Made by a program: the position numbers and the translations under genes | Shown: one piece after another, positions 34,630 through 44,041 of the stretch | Layout of the letters: each line of letters begins with the position of its first letter | Numbering within the stretch: the first letter of the stretch is position 1 | Assembly (NCBI RefSeq): GCF_001625575.1 | Contig: NZ_AUXV01000067.1 | Span: 62,001 to 126,000, forward strand | DNA length: 64,000 bases | DNA from: Pseudoalteromonas luteoviolacea S2607 | GTDB taxonomy: Bacteria > Pseudomonadota > Gammaproteobacteria > Enterobacterales > Alteromonadaceae | Reading direction: 5' to 3' | The notes under the pieces: generated by a model | The model's database searches: none | Seen by the model: only the letters and a program-made list of their open reading frames with translations | Told to the model about the DNA's origin: nothing

Positions 34630-36065
34630 ATCAAGTTGAAAAGAACTTGTTGACTGACAGTCAATTAACAAGAGAGCAGCTAGAGCAAACGCTTAACTAC
34701 ATACATCAACACCAGGTTGATTATTCAGATCTATATTTTCAGTCCAGCTATCATGAGACTTGGGTGCTTGAAGATGGACAGATTAAAGAAGGTAGTTACA
34801 ACATCGAACGTGGTGTTGGTGTACGCGCGGTGAGTGGCGAACAAACGGGCTTTAGTTACTCTGATGCCATCAACCTTGAAGCCATCAATCAAGCTGCTGA
34901 GGCTGCGCGTTCAATTGCATCTGGGGGGGAGTCTGGAACAGTTCAAGTCTTTACCGAGCGAAAATCGCCATTGCAATTTGCACCTGTCCAACCTCTATTG
35001 AGCATGAGTGACGAAGACAAAATCTCCTTATTACGAGAAGCGGATGCAGCGATTCGAGATATCGCACCGGATGCTCAGCAAGTCGTTTGCTCTATTGCTG
35101 CAGTATATGAAGAGGTACTGATTGCGGCCAGTGATGGTACTTTTGCAACAGACATTAGACCATTAGTACGTTTGAATTGCTCGGTTATATTAGAGCAAAA
35201 TGGGCGCAGAGAGCGCGGCAGTGCTGGTGGTGGTGCACGATTGGATTATGGCTATTTTAAAGAGCTGGTTGACGGCAAGCCAAGGTGGATGACATATGTT
35301 CAAGAAGCTGTCAGGTTGGCGAGGGTGAACCTTGGGGCCATTGATGCGCCGGCGGGCACTATGCCAGTTGTATTAGGCGCTGGTTGGCCTGGCGTGCTAC
35401 TGCATGAAGCCGTAGGTCATGGATTAGAAGGCGATTTTAATCGTAAAGGGGCATCTGCATTCAGTGGCAGAGTCGGCGAAAAAGTTGCATCACAGCTGTG
35501 CACGGTTGTTGATGATGGTACGTTAGAAAATCGTCGAGGCTCTTTGAATATAGATGATGAAGGTACGCCTGCTGGTTACAATGTATTAATTGAGAACGGC
35601 GTCTTAAAAGGATATATGCAAGACAAGACCAATGCGCGTCTAATGGGAGCTCAATTAACAGGCAATGCGCGTAGAGAGTCTTTTGCACATTTGCCAATGC
35701 CGAGAATGACAAATACTTATATGCTTGCCGGTGAAAGTACACAAGAAGAGATTATTAGCACTGTGAAGAATGGCATATTTGCAAATAGCTTTGCAGGTGG
35801 CCAAGTTGATATTACATCGGGTAAATTTGTTTTCTCAGCTTCTGAAGCCTATTTGATTGAAAATGGCAAAGTGACCAAGCCAATCAAAGGTGCGACATTA
35901 ATCGGTAATGGGCCTGAAGTAATGCATCAAATTTCCATGGTTGGTAATGACCTCGAGTTGGATAGAGGCGTCGGTGTGTGTGGTAAAGAGGGTCAAAGTG
36001 TGCCAGTTGGTGTTGGGCAGCCAAGTTTAAAAATTGATCTGCTAACTGTGGGCGGTACTGCTTAA
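34626..36065 (+). CDS. tldD: Metalloprotease TldD
   Basis: 479 residues, the family length. The zinc motif HEAVGH is at 260-265, followed by GLEGDFNRKGASAFSG typical of TldD. TldD pairs with TldE/PmbA, encoded 700 bases downstream, to form a heterodimeric protease that degrades unfolded peptides and in some bacteria matures peptide antibiotics or clears CcdA. The start overlaps the upstream nitrilase gene by four bases. Confidence 0.97.
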   Translation: MNQVEKNLLTDSQLTREQLEQTLNYIHQHQVDYSDLYFQSSYHETWVLEDGQIKEGSYNIERGVGVRAVSGEQTGFSYSDAINLEAINQAAEAARSIASGGESGTVQVFTERKSPLQFAPVQPLLSMSDEDKISLLREADAAIRDIAPDAQQVVCSIAAVYEEVLIAASDGTFATDIRPLVRLNCSVILEQNGRRERGSAGGGARLDYGYFKELVDGKPRWMTYVQEAVRLARVNLGAIDAPAGTMPVVLGAGWPGVLLHEAVGHGLEGDFNRKGASAFSGRVGEKVASQLCTVVDDGTLENRRGSLNIDDEGTPAGYNVLIENGVLKGYMQDKTNARLMGAQLTGNARRESFAHLPMPRMTNTYMLAGESTQEEIISTVKNGIFANSFAGGQVDITSGKFVFSASEAYLIENGKVTKPIKGATLIGNGPEVMHQISMVGNDLELDRGVGVCGKEGQSVPVGVGQPSLKIDLLTVGGTA

Positions 36066-36067
36066 AA

Positions 36068-36091
36068 ATAATAGGAGGGGCGTGCCCCTCC
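36068..36091 (-). terminator. Terminator-like hairpin between tldD and darP
   Basis: GGAGGGG (36074-36080) pairs with CCCCTCC (36085-36091), loop CGTG. On the minus strand it is followed by TATTATTTTT, so it should end darP transcription; it may also help stop tldD. Confidence 0.75.
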
Positions 36092-36099
36092 ATCACTGT

Positions 36100-36624
36100 C
36101 TAGTCTAAGATCGCTTCTTTTAAGTACTGAAACAGCTCTTTATAGCCTTTGGCAGGCTTCTCAGCTTTAACTTCTTTATTGGCTTGGCGAACCAGCTGAC
36201 GCAACTTTTGTCGCTCCATGCTTGAATGTAATTCCAATAGTTCATTAATTTTACTATCGCCCTGAGACAGCAATTCTTCTCGAATACGTTCTATTTGGTT
36301 TAGTAAAACTTCAGCTTGGTTGTTTTTATTAAGCAACGTATCAAGTGATTTTTGCAAATCTTCAACGTTATCTGTGGTACGGAGTACCTTGGCGATATAG
36401 TTCATATGGCGGCGATAAGCATCGTGTTTACCTCGAATTTTATCTGCTAGCGCCATCGCTTCAACCAACTCATGACTAAGTGGTAGTTTTTCTCTTTGCT
36501 TTTTTCCTAGCTCCGCGATGTCTATTCCAAGCTGTTGATATTGTTGAGCATCACGTTTTAATTCACTTTTTGAGACGTAGATTATTTCTTCATCTTCAAT
36601 ATGGTTTTCTGATTTTTTTGCCAT
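36100..36624 (-). CDS. darP: Ribosome biogenesis factor DarP (YjgA)
   Basis: 174 mostly helical, highly charged residues (E. coli YjgA has 183). The pattern EIIYVSKSELKRDAQQYQQLG...KLPLSHELVEAMALADKIR and RRHMNYIAKVLR is characteristic. DarP binds late 50S precursors and supports peptidyl-transferase centre maturation. It sits between tldD and pmbA on the opposite strand. Confidence 0.92.
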   Translation of the reverse strand: MAKKSENHIEDEEIIYVSKSELKRDAQQYQQLGIDIAELGKKQREKLPLSHELVEAMALADKIRGKHDAYRRHMNYIAKVLRTTDNVEDLQKSLDTLLNKNNQAEVLLNQIERIREELLSQGDSKINELLELHSSMERQKLRQLVRQANKEVKAEKPAKGYKELFQYLKEAILD

Positions 36625-36749
36625 AACTTTTCGACACTGAATATTACAATTACATTGATTATACCAAGAAGCAGCAAAAAATATCGCTTTTGCGCGCTAC
36701 GAACTGATATCTAATCCAGCGAAATTGTGCCTCATGTGTTAGGATTGTA

Positions 36750-38126
36750 ATGTTTACAAGCATTTGGAAAAGCAGCATGAATGACAACCAAGTTGAATCT
36801 ATCTATCAGCAAATGGATGAAGTAAAGGGCGCAGTTTCTGAAGTACTCAGTTTTGCCAAACAGCTCGGCGCGACCTCTGCTGAAGCTGCGATGAGTCGCA
36901 CTTCAGGCCTATCAGTCAGTACGCGTATGGGCGAAGTAGATACAATAGAATTCAATCAGGATGGTAGTTTAGGCATTAGTGTCTATGTAGGTAATCATAA
37001 AGGTTCTGCATCGACGGCTGATCTAAGCGAGCAAGCATTGCGTTCGGTGGTTACTAAAGCGATCGAAATTGCCAAGTACACCGCAGATGATGCCTGTAAT
37101 GGACTGGCTGATAAAGCACTGATGGCAAAAGAGATACCTGATCTTGATCTCTACCACCCTTGGGATCTAAACCCACAGTATGCCATTGAGCAGTGTATTG
37201 AAGCAGAGAAGGCGGCGCTTGAGTTCGACCCTCGAATTGTAAATTCTGATGGCGCAAGTGTAGCCTCTCATCAAGGTTTGCGCGTGTATGGTAATAGTCA
37301 TGGCTTTATTGCTGGATACCCACGTACTCGACATTCCGTGAGTACCATGGTAATTGGCCAAGAGGGCGAGATGATGCAGCGAGATTCCGCGTTTAGCATC
37401 ACTCGAGAGCATTCCCAGTTGAAAAGTGCTAAAGCGATTGGCATTGAAGCAGCAGAATCGACTTTAGCGAAATTAAACAGTCAAAAACTTTCAACGATGA
37501 AGGTACCTGTTGTCTTTCGCGCTGATATTGCCAACAGTTTATTTGGTCATCTTGTTTCTGCGATCGGTGGGGGGGCCTTATATCGTAAATCCAGCTTCCT
37601 TCTTGATTCACTGGGTACACAAATCTTTAACTCCTGCGTAAATATTCAAGAGCGGCCTCATTTGCTGCAAGGTTTGGCTTCGAGCCCATTTGATGGTGAA
37701 GGGGTTTACACGCAGGACAGAGATATCATTACAGGCGGTGAGCTTCAAACCTATTTATTGGCAAGCTATGCAGCAAGAAAGCTAGGTATGCAGTCAACAG
37801 GACACGCTGGTGGGATCCATAACTGGCTTGTACAGCACACGCATGATGACTTAAAAGCCGTTTTAAATGAAATGGGTACTGGGTTACTGGTAACTGAGTT
37901 AATGGGTCAAGGGGTCAACACCGTCACTGGCGATTACTCTCGTGGCGCTGCAGGCTTTTGGGTTGAAAATGGTGAAATTCAATATCCGGTGAGTGAAATT
38001 ACGATTGCTGGAAATTTGAAAGATATGTTCCAAAATATTCAAGCTATAGGTGCTGATATTGAATTCCGTGGTGCTGTGCAAACGGGATCTGTGCTCGTAG
38101 AGAGCATGCAATTAGCGGGTGAATAA
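36750..38126 (+). CDS. pmbA: TldE/PmbA metalloprotease subunit
   Basis: 458 residues from the ATG at 36750 (AGGA five bases upstream); an ATG at 36777 with GGAAAA upstream would give 449, closer to E. coli PmbA (450). The TldE pattern is clear: SGLSVSTRMGEVDTIEFNQDG, STMKVPVVFRADIANSLFGHL, STGHAGGIHNW, ELMGQGVNTVTGDYSRGAAGFWVENG. Unlike TldD it has no HExxxH; it is the partner subunit of the TldD/E protease. Confidence 0.95.
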   Translation: MFTSIWKSSMNDNQVESIYQQMDEVKGAVSEVLSFAKQLGATSAEAAMSRTSGLSVSTRMGEVDTIEFNQDGSLGISVYVGNHKGSASTADLSEQALRSVVTKAIEIAKYTADDACNGLADKALMAKEIPDLDLYHPWDLNPQYAIEQCIEAEKAALEFDPRIVNSDGASVASHQGLRVYGNSHGFIAGYPRTRHSVSTMVIGQEGEMMQRDSAFSITREHSQLKSAKAIGIEAAESTLAKLNSQKLSTMKVPVVFRADIANSLFGHLVSAIGGGALYRKSSFLLDSLGTQIFNSCVNIQERPHLLQGLASSPFDGEGVYTQDRDIITGGELQTYLLASYAARKLGMQSTGHAGGIHNWLVQHTHDDLKAVLNEMGTGLLVTELMGQGVNTVTGDYSRGAAGFWVENGEIQYPVSEITIAGNLKDMFQNIQAIGADIEFRGAVQTGSVLVESMQLAGE

Positions 38127-38157
38127 TTTTAAAAGTGGTTTTTACTCTGGACTAGGC

Positions 38158-39516
38158 TCAGAGTAAGAACCAAGTTGCGGTACCTAAAAACGCAAAAATT
38201 CCTACAATGTCGGTGACAGTGGTTAGCACGACACTCCCAGCTAATGCAGGATCAATTTTCATTCTCTTCAAAATCAGTGGGATACTGGCTCCAGCGATAC
38301 CTGCGGCGACTAAGTTCATAAACATCGCAAAAGCAATGACTGCACCAAGCTTAAAGTCCCATTGCCACAACGCCACGACGCCTGCAATGAGGAGTGACCA
38401 CAAAATGCCGTTCAAGGCACCAATTGCCAGTTCTTTGCCAAGTAAAAAGCGTTGGTTTGTTTGGTTAACATGACCAAGTGCAATACCCCGGATCACCAAA
38501 GTCAGCGTTTGGCTGCCTGCAACGCCACCCATACTGGGTACAATGCCATTTAGTACCGCTAAAATGGGTAAGATATCTAGCGTGCTCTCAAAAAAGCTGG
38601 CCACAAAAGCGGCTAATAAAGCGGTGAGTAGATTAATGCCCAACCAAATTGAGCGTCTTTGGCTACTTTTCATGACGGGCGCAAAGGTATCTTCCTCATC
38701 CTCTAAACCTGCCATACTTAATAGGCTGTGCTCGGCATCTTCTCTGATTACATCAACGATATCATCGATTGTTATTCGGCCGAGTAATTGGCTTTGATCG
38801 TCCACAACGGGTGCAGAGATCCAGTTATGGCGTTCGAATAATTGAGCAACATCACTTTCTTTCATTGAAACGGGAATGGTTTCACGTTCTTCATTCATTA
38901 ACTCCTCGACAAGCTTGTCGGGCGGGTTGGTTAATAAAACCCCCAGTGGTAATGAACCTAGAAAGTGGTTTTCTTTGTCTACTACGTAAAGGTCATCAGT
39001 GCCTTGCGGTAGCTCTTCTTTTAATCGTAAGTACCTCAGTACAACATCGAGTGATACGTCTGGCCGAATGGTGATGGCATCACCATTCATCAAAGCCCCA
39101 GCAGAGTCCTCTTCATAGGAAAGAGCAAGCGTCGCTCTAGCTCTATCTTGACTGTCCATCGCACTGATAACATCTTGATAGACAGGATCAGGTAAACTTC
39201 TTAATACTTCACCGAGATCATCGTCGTCCATGTCCTCAGTTGCAGCAGCAATAAGCTCAGGCTCCATCTTGGCGATGACACTTAGACGAACATCTTCAGA
39301 TAGTTCTTCTAGGACATCGCCTTGAATATCGGGATCGACAAGCTTCCAAAGCGTGTTTCTGATTTTAAGCGGTGAAGACTCTAGGAGTAATGCGGTGTCA
39401 CATGGAGGGATCTCTGCTAGAGTTTGCCTGACTTGAACAAACTGTCCACTGTTAATAGCTTTGGTGACTTGCTGCAACTGTTCCAGTGTATAGTCTTGTT
39501 CAACAACGTCTGGCAT
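38158..39516 (-). CDS. mgtE: Magnesium transporter MgtE
   Basis: 452 residues with the full MgtE architecture: N-terminal superhelical domain (about 30-135, with EDDDL-like acidic repeats), CBS pair (about 140-265) that senses cytosolic magnesium, plug helix, and five membrane helices (about 285-450) with the pore segment NGIVPSMGGVAGSQTLTLVIRG. It is a gated magnesium channel of the inner membrane. In many relatives it directly follows ptsO; here a 344-base gap separates them on the same strand. Confidence 0.96.
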   Translation of the reverse strand: MPDVVEQDYTLEQLQQVTKAINSGQFVQVRQTLAEIPPCDTALLLESSPLKIRNTLWKLVDPDIQGDVLEELSEDVRLSVIAKMEPELIAAATEDMDDDDLGEVLRSLPDPVYQDVISAMDSQDRARATLALSYEEDSAGALMNGDAITIRPDVSLDVVLRYLRLKEELPQGTDDLYVVDKENHFLGSLPLGVLLTNPPDKLVEELMNEERETIPVSMKESDVAQLFERHNWISAPVVDDQSQLLGRITIDDIVDVIREDAEHSLLSMAGLEDEEDTFAPVMKSSQRRSIWLGINLLTALLAAFVASFFESTLDILPILAVLNGIVPSMGGVAGSQTLTLVIRGIALGHVNQTNQRFLLGKELAIGALNGILWSLLIAGVVALWQWDFKLGAVIAFAMFMNLVAAGIAGASIPLILKRMKIDPALAGSVVLTTVTDIVGIFAFLGTATWFLL

Positions 39517-39860
39517 AGGCTTCCTAAAATTAATTATTGTTGGTTCAGAATTTTCTTATCAAAGTGGGCTATAAATTAATCCAAACTTAGACTAATCAGT
39601 AGCACTATAAATTTCATTGCAACGCTGACATGTGAATGTAGTAGCAATTATAAAAGGCCATTGCTATGAGATGTATGTAGGTTGCATAATATGGGTTTGT
39701 ATCAAAACCACTTAAGCTCAAACAGTGTAAAGAATTTTGTATAGTGATTATAGCTGTTTAAATTACAATTATTATATAAGAGTTTGCATTTGCACCATAT
39801 CTTACCTGATTATTTTTCTAAATAATGAGACATGGTAATAAATACGGTCGTATTTTGGTG
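39517..39860. other. Intergenic region of 344 bases upstream of mgtE
   Basis: AT-rich, without an open frame of note. It separates the end of ptsO from the start of mgtE. Near its right end AAATAC-GGTC-GTATTT (about 39840-39855) is a small palindrome that could be a weak terminator for the ptsO operon. I see no match to a known magnesium riboswitch but cannot fold the sequence. Confidence 0.45.
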
Positions 39861-40139
39861 TTACTCTTCTTCGTGAAATTTATCTTCAATGAGGTTGCCG
39901 ATTGCCAATAAAGCGCCTTGAGCGTCTGGCCCTGTACATTCAACACGAACAGTTTTACCTTGACTGCTCTCTAACAACAAAAGCGCCAACACACTATCTC
40001 CCGGTGCGCTTTTATCGCCTTGGTAGAGTGTGATCTGGGCATTAAATTGTGCTGACAACTGCGCCAAAACTGTTGCTGCACGTGCATGAAGCCCCAGTTT
40101 GTTGCGGATCAAAAAAGTGTCTTCCCACTTTAGCGCCAT
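39861..40139 (-). CDS. ptsO: Phosphocarrier protein NPr of the nitrogen PTS
   Basis: 92 residues of the HPr fold. The phospho-accepting His is at 18 in NKLGLHARAATVL. NPr takes phosphate from EI-Ntr (PtsP, not in this window) and passes it to EIIA-Ntr, encoded two genes upstream. The stop of rapZ and the ATG of this gene share one base. Last gene of the rpoN operon. Confidence 0.96.
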   Translation of the reverse strand: MALKWEDTFLIRNKLGLHARAATVLAQLSAQFNAQITLYQGDKSAPGDSVLALLLLESSQGKTVRVECTGPDAQGALLAIGNLIEDKFHEEE

Positions 40140-40981
40140 TACTCTTGCTCTCTGTGGCGAATCTTTACGTTGGTATGAGTGCGTGTGAAGCGCTCTCCTA
40201 GTGTTTGGGCTAGGTATACTGAGCGATGCTGGCCACCCGTACAGCCAATAGCAATGGTCAGGTAACTGCGGTTATTACGCTCTAAATGTGGTAGCCAAGT
40301 TTGCATAAAAGTTTGAATTTGCCAAATAAACTTTTGCACAATACTGTGGCTAGCTAAGTAGTCTTTAACGGGTTGGTCTAACCCAGTTAATGGCTTGAGC
40401 TCTGGCTCCCAGTGTGGATTAGGTAAAAAGCGCGCATCGAAAACATAGTCAGCTTCTTTTGGAATTCCATGCTTAAAACCAAATGATTCAAACGTAATAA
40501 TTAGTTGCTTATCTTTCTGGCCAAGGATCTTTTCTCTGACGCTTTCAGCCAGCTGGTGAACACTTAATTCTGTGGTATCAATTGTTACATCAGCACGACG
40601 AATCACTACATCCAAAAGGTTTCTCTCTTGCTTAATTGCCAAATCAAGAGGCAGATCATTTAGAGATAATGGGTGTAGTCGTCGGGTTTCAGAGAATCGT
40701 TTAACTAAGGTTTGATCATCGCAGTCTAGATAAAAGACACTCGGATTAGCAAATCCTGGTAAATATCCCAAAATATCGTGAAACTCTTGCTGCTCTTTTG
40801 GCAGGTTCCGCACATCAATACTCACTGCAATTTTATCGTATCCGTCGGATACGCTGCGAACTAGCGCTGGAAGCAGGTTTACGGGGATATTATCAGCGCA
40901 GTAATAGCCTAAATCCTCTAAGACTCGCAATGCAACTGATTTACCTGAACCAGAGCGACCACTGATAATTATGAGTTCCAC
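40139..40981 (-). CDS. rapZ: RNase adapter protein RapZ
   Basis: 280 residues (E. coli 284). The Walker A loop GRSGSGKS is at 8-15, followed by EDLGYYCADNIP. The C-terminal region GCTGGQHRSVYLA is the conserved anion-binding site. RapZ senses glucosamine-6-phosphate and delivers the small RNA GlmZ to RNase E, tuning GlmS and thus cell-wall precursor supply. The GlmY/GlmZ RNAs are not in this window. Confidence 0.96.
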   Translation of the reverse strand: MELIIISGRSGSGKSVALRVLEDLGYYCADNIPVNLLPALVRSVSDGYDKIAVSIDVRNLPKEQQEFHDILGYLPGFANPSVFYLDCDDQTLVKRFSETRRLHPLSLNDLPLDLAIKQERNLLDVVIRRADVTIDTTELSVHQLAESVREKILGQKDKQLIITFESFGFKHGIPKEADYVFDARFLPNPHWEPELKPLTGLDQPVKDYLASHSIVQKFIWQIQTFMQTWLPHLERNNRSYLTIAIGCTGGQHRSVYLAQTLGERFTRTHTNVKIRHREQE

Positions 40982-40993
40982 GATTAATTCCTA

Positions 40994-41449
40994 TTAATTG
41001 TCAAATTCAACAAGGATTTGATAAAGTTCCTTGTCGTTTGTTGCCTGTCGAATGCGTTTACAAAACACCTTATTTTTAAGTTTATCAGCGATGCTTGCTA
41101 AGGTCTCTAAATGTTGTTTATTTTCACCATCAGGTACGATGAGTGCAATAAAAACATCAACATCACGATCATCGTAAGCGTCAAAAGGGATGGCTTGTTG
41201 GTTAACGAGTATAATTGCTAGTACTTTATCGAGCCCTGATAACCGACCATGGGGAATCGCGATACCTTTTCCAATACCTGTACTCCCGAGCTTCTCTCGA
41301 TTTAACAGCGCCTCGAGAATATCATGTTGATTGGAGTCAGGGATTTTTTGTTGCGCTAATTCGCTAATATATTGAAGAATTCTTTTTTTGCTATTAAAAA
41401 GGACTGCAGCTTTGCTACAGTCCTCGGAAATGAGTGCGCTAAGTTTCAT
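40994..41449 (-). CDS. ptsN: Nitrogen regulatory EIIA protein (EIIA-Ntr)
   Basis: 151 residues. The phosphorylatable His67 is in GIAIPHGRLSGLDK, preceded by LLNREKLGSTGIGKG. EIIA-Ntr is the output protein of PTS-Ntr and in relatives controls potassium uptake, KdpD and other targets. It lies two bases after hpf and before rapZ in the conserved rpoN operon. Confidence 0.96.
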   Translation of the reverse strand: MKLSALISEDCSKAAVLFNSKKRILQYISELAQQKIPDSNQHDILEALLNREKLGSTGIGKGIAIPHGRLSGLDKVLAIILVNQQAIPFDAYDDRDVDVFIALIVPDGENKQHLETLASIADKLKNKVFCKRIRQATNDKELYQILVEFDN

Positions 41450-41451
41450 GA

Positions 41452-41739
41452 TTAGTGTCGAGTTAGCTTCTCTTTATGTTTAATAACTTGGCGATCTAAT
41501 TTATCAATTAGGCCATCTATAGCTGCATACATGTCTTTGTGCTCTGTAGAGGCAAACAATTCGCCCCCATTGACGTGAAGTGTAGCTTCTGCTTTTTGTA
41601 TGAGTTTCTCGACATCTAAAATAACATGAACATTATTTATGTGATCAAAATGCCTTTCCAGCTTCGCAAACTTACTCGTTACGTAGTCTCTTAATGAGTC
41701 GGTAATTTCTACATGGCGACCAGTTAAATTTAGTTGCAT
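41452..41739 (-). CDS. hpf: Ribosome hibernation-promoting factor, short form
   Basis: 95 residues from the second ATG (41739), which gives MQLNLTGRHVEIT, the same start and length as E. coli HPF; the ATG at 41745 sits only three bases after AAGGA, too close. The fold is visible in FAKLERHFDHINNVHVILDVEK and ATLHVNGGELFASTEHKDMYAAIDGLIDKLDRQ. Short HPF promotes 100S ribosome dimers in stationary phase together with RMF. Confidence 0.95.
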   Translation of the reverse strand: MQLNLTGRHVEITDSLRDYVTSKFAKLERHFDHINNVHVILDVEKLIQKAEATLHVNGGELFASTEHKDMYAAIDGLIDKLDRQVIKHKEKLTRH

Positions 41740-41765
41740 AAGCATTTTTCCTTCTTTTGTTACGT

Positions 41766-43274
41766 CTATATCAAGCTCTTGCGCTGATTAGACGGTGGAA
41801 TAGCCAAAGACTCTCGGTATTTGGCAATAGTACGTCTTGCCACCTTAATACCTTGATCAGCTAATACATCTGCAATTTTGCTATCACTCAGTGGTTTGGC
41901 TGAGTTCTCAGCAGCGATTAGCTTTTTGATAAGTGCTCGAATTGCTGTCGATGAACACTCACCACCATTCTCAGTACTTACGTGGCTCGAGAAGAAGTAT
42001 TTCAATTCATATATGCCGCGAGGCGTGTGCATATACTTTTGTGTCGTTACACGAGAAATAGTTGACTCATGCATATCAACCATTTCAGCTACATCATTGA
42101 GGACCATAGGCCTCATTGCCTCAGGGCCATGTTCAAAGAATGCCTGTTGTTGCTGCACAATGCAATTAGTTACTTTCAATAATGTTTCATTTCTGCTTTC
42201 AAGGCTTTTAATGAACCACTTAGCTTCTTGCAGATGTGAGCGAATAAATTGGCTATCGCTGCTCGATTTCACTGAGCGAGACATGGCCGCATAATGATCA
42301 TTGACTCTAATTTTTGGCATCGAATCTGGGTTTAACTCTACAACCCAACGACCTTTTACTTTTTTTACTGATACATCAGGTATTACATAGTCAGCTTCTT
42401 CCTGCACGATACTGGCGGCAGGTTTTGGGTTCAGACTATGAATAAGCGTCATAACCTCTTTTAGCTCAGGCTCTTTAAGCTTGGTTTTTTTCATGATAGT
42501 ACGGTAATCACGATTTGCTAAGAGATCGATATACTCTTCGATGACATGTTTGGTTTCGGTTAACCAAGGGGTGTCTTTAGCAAATTGATTTAATTGTACT
42601 ACCAAGCATTCTTGCAAACTACGAGCAGCAATACCGACAGGATCAAATAGTTGAATGCGCTTGAGTACCGCTTCGACCTCATCTAACTCAATAGGTTCCT
42701 GATCGTTATCAACATTTAAGCTTTCAACAATATCTTCACAGGCTACCGTTAAAATGCCTGAATCATCCACAGCTTCCACTATGGAGAGTGCGATAAGTCT
42801 ATCAGTTGCACTGAATGGAGTAAGTTCAAGTTGCCACATGAGGTATTCTTGCAGGCTTTCGGTTGTTTTACCTTGATAAATACTCTCGTCCTCAGGCATT
42901 GGGCCCGAAGAGCTCACCGGTGCTGCGCTAATATACTCATCCCATGTAACATCCATGGCCATTTCATCGCTTAGCGTTTCTTTGTTAAGCGCGGTATCTG
43001 TGTCTTGCTCATACTCACTAGATGGTGTGTCGATGTTATCGTCGATACTTGTGTCTGTTTTTTCAGTGCTTTGTTGTTCGTTTGTTTTATTCAGACCATT
43101 TTCAAAGGATTCTGCTTCGTTTTCTTCTACTTCCAATAAAGGATTGCTGTCCAGCGCTTCTTGGATCTCTTGCTGGAGGTCTAACGTACTCAACTGTAGC
43201 AGACGTATTGCCTGTTGCAGTTGTGGTGTCATTGTTAATTGCTGCCCCATGCGCAGCTGTAGCGATTGCCTCAT
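41766..43274 (-). CDS. rpoN: RNA polymerase sigma-54 factor
   Basis: 502 residues. The glutamine/leucine-rich activator-interacting region I is at 1-50, followed by an acidic region II (about 50-130), the core-binding region, and near the C-terminus the RpoN box ARRTIAKYRE that reads the -24 element. Sigma-54 needs enhancer-binding ATPases and serves nitrogen, motility and envelope functions. It follows lptB on the same strand with a gap of 41 bases. Confidence 0.98.
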   Translation of the reverse strand: MRQSLQLRMGQQLTMTPQLQQAIRLLQLSTLDLQQEIQEALDSNPLLEVEENEAESFENGLNKTNEQQSTEKTDTSIDDNIDTPSSEYEQDTDTALNKETLSDEMAMDVTWDEYISAAPVSSSGPMPEDESIYQGKTTESLQEYLMWQLELTPFSATDRLIALSIVEAVDDSGILTVACEDIVESLNVDNDQEPIELDEVEAVLKRIQLFDPVGIAARSLQECLVVQLNQFAKDTPWLTETKHVIEEYIDLLANRDYRTIMKKTKLKEPELKEVMTLIHSLNPKPAASIVQEEADYVIPDVSVKKVKGRWVVELNPDSMPKIRVNDHYAAMSRSVKSSSDSQFIRSHLQEAKWFIKSLESRNETLLKVTNCIVQQQQAFFEHGPEAMRPMVLNDVAEMVDMHESTISRVTTQKYMHTPRGIYELKYFFSSHVSTENGGECSSTAIRALIKKLIAAENSAKPLSDSKIADVLADQGIKVARRTIAKYRESLAIPPSNQRKSLI

Positions 43275-43315
43275 GTATCTCTAACAATCCTTTTTGTTGT
43301 TACGCTTGTTCTTAA

Positions 43316-44041
43316 CTATAGCCTGAATTGTTCGCCTAAGTAGACATCTCGGACAGTTTGATCCGCTAAAACATGTTCAGGGCTACCTGATGCAATTAAT
43401 TCACCGTGTGAAACAATGTAGGCTTTTTCGCAGACATCTAAAGTTTCTCTTACATTGTGGTCAGTTATCAGCACACCAATGCCACGGTTTTTTAAATGCT
43501 CGATTATTTTCTTTATATCTATCACTGAAATGGGATCAACGCCAGCAAAAGGCTCATCTAATAGAATAAATTTTGGATCAGCGGCTAATGCGCGTGCAAT
43601 TTCTACCCTGCGGCGCTCGCCGCCAGATAAAGCCATGCCCAAACTGGTTCTAATATGTTGAATATTAAATTCGTCCAATAGCTCGTTTAATGTTTCTTCG
43701 CGCTGTGCTTTGCTGAGCTCTTTGCGTGTTTCCAAAATTGCCATTAAATTTTGATATACCGTAAGTTTTCTAAATATAGAAGACTCTTGGGGCAGGTAGC
43801 CAATGCCTAACCGTGCGCGACTGTGCATAGGCAGCAGAGTGATGTCTTGATCATCAATTTGAATACTACCTTTGTCACTGGGGACTAAACCAACAATCAT
43901 GTAAAAGGTGGTAGTCTTACCTGCGCCGTTAGGGCCTAGCAAGCCTACGATGCTGCCAGCTTTTACACTTAACTCAACGTTTTTTACAACTTGTCTGCCT
44001 TTGTAGCTTTTTGCCAAAGCAATGGCCTTGAGTGTGCTCAC
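43316..44041 (-). CDS. lptB: LPS export ABC transporter ATPase LptB
   Basis: 241 residues. Walker A GPNGAGKTT (about 36-44), signature LSGGERRRVEIARAL, Walker B FILLDEPFAGVDP and the switch His in ITDHNVRET. LptB dimers with LptF/LptG extract LPS from the inner membrane. Its start overlaps the lptA stop by four bases. Confidence 0.98.
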   Translation of the reverse strand: MSTLKAIALAKSYKGRQVVKNVELSVKAGSIVGLLGPNGAGKTTTFYMIVGLVPSDKGSIQIDDQDITLLPMHSRARLGIGYLPQESSIFRKLTVYQNLMAILETRKELSKAQREETLNELLDEFNIQHIRTSLGMALSGGERRRVEIARALAADPKFILLDEPFAGVDPISVIDIKKIIEHLKNRGIGVLITDHNVRETLDVCEKAYIVSHGELIASGSPEHVLADQTVRDVYLGEQFRL

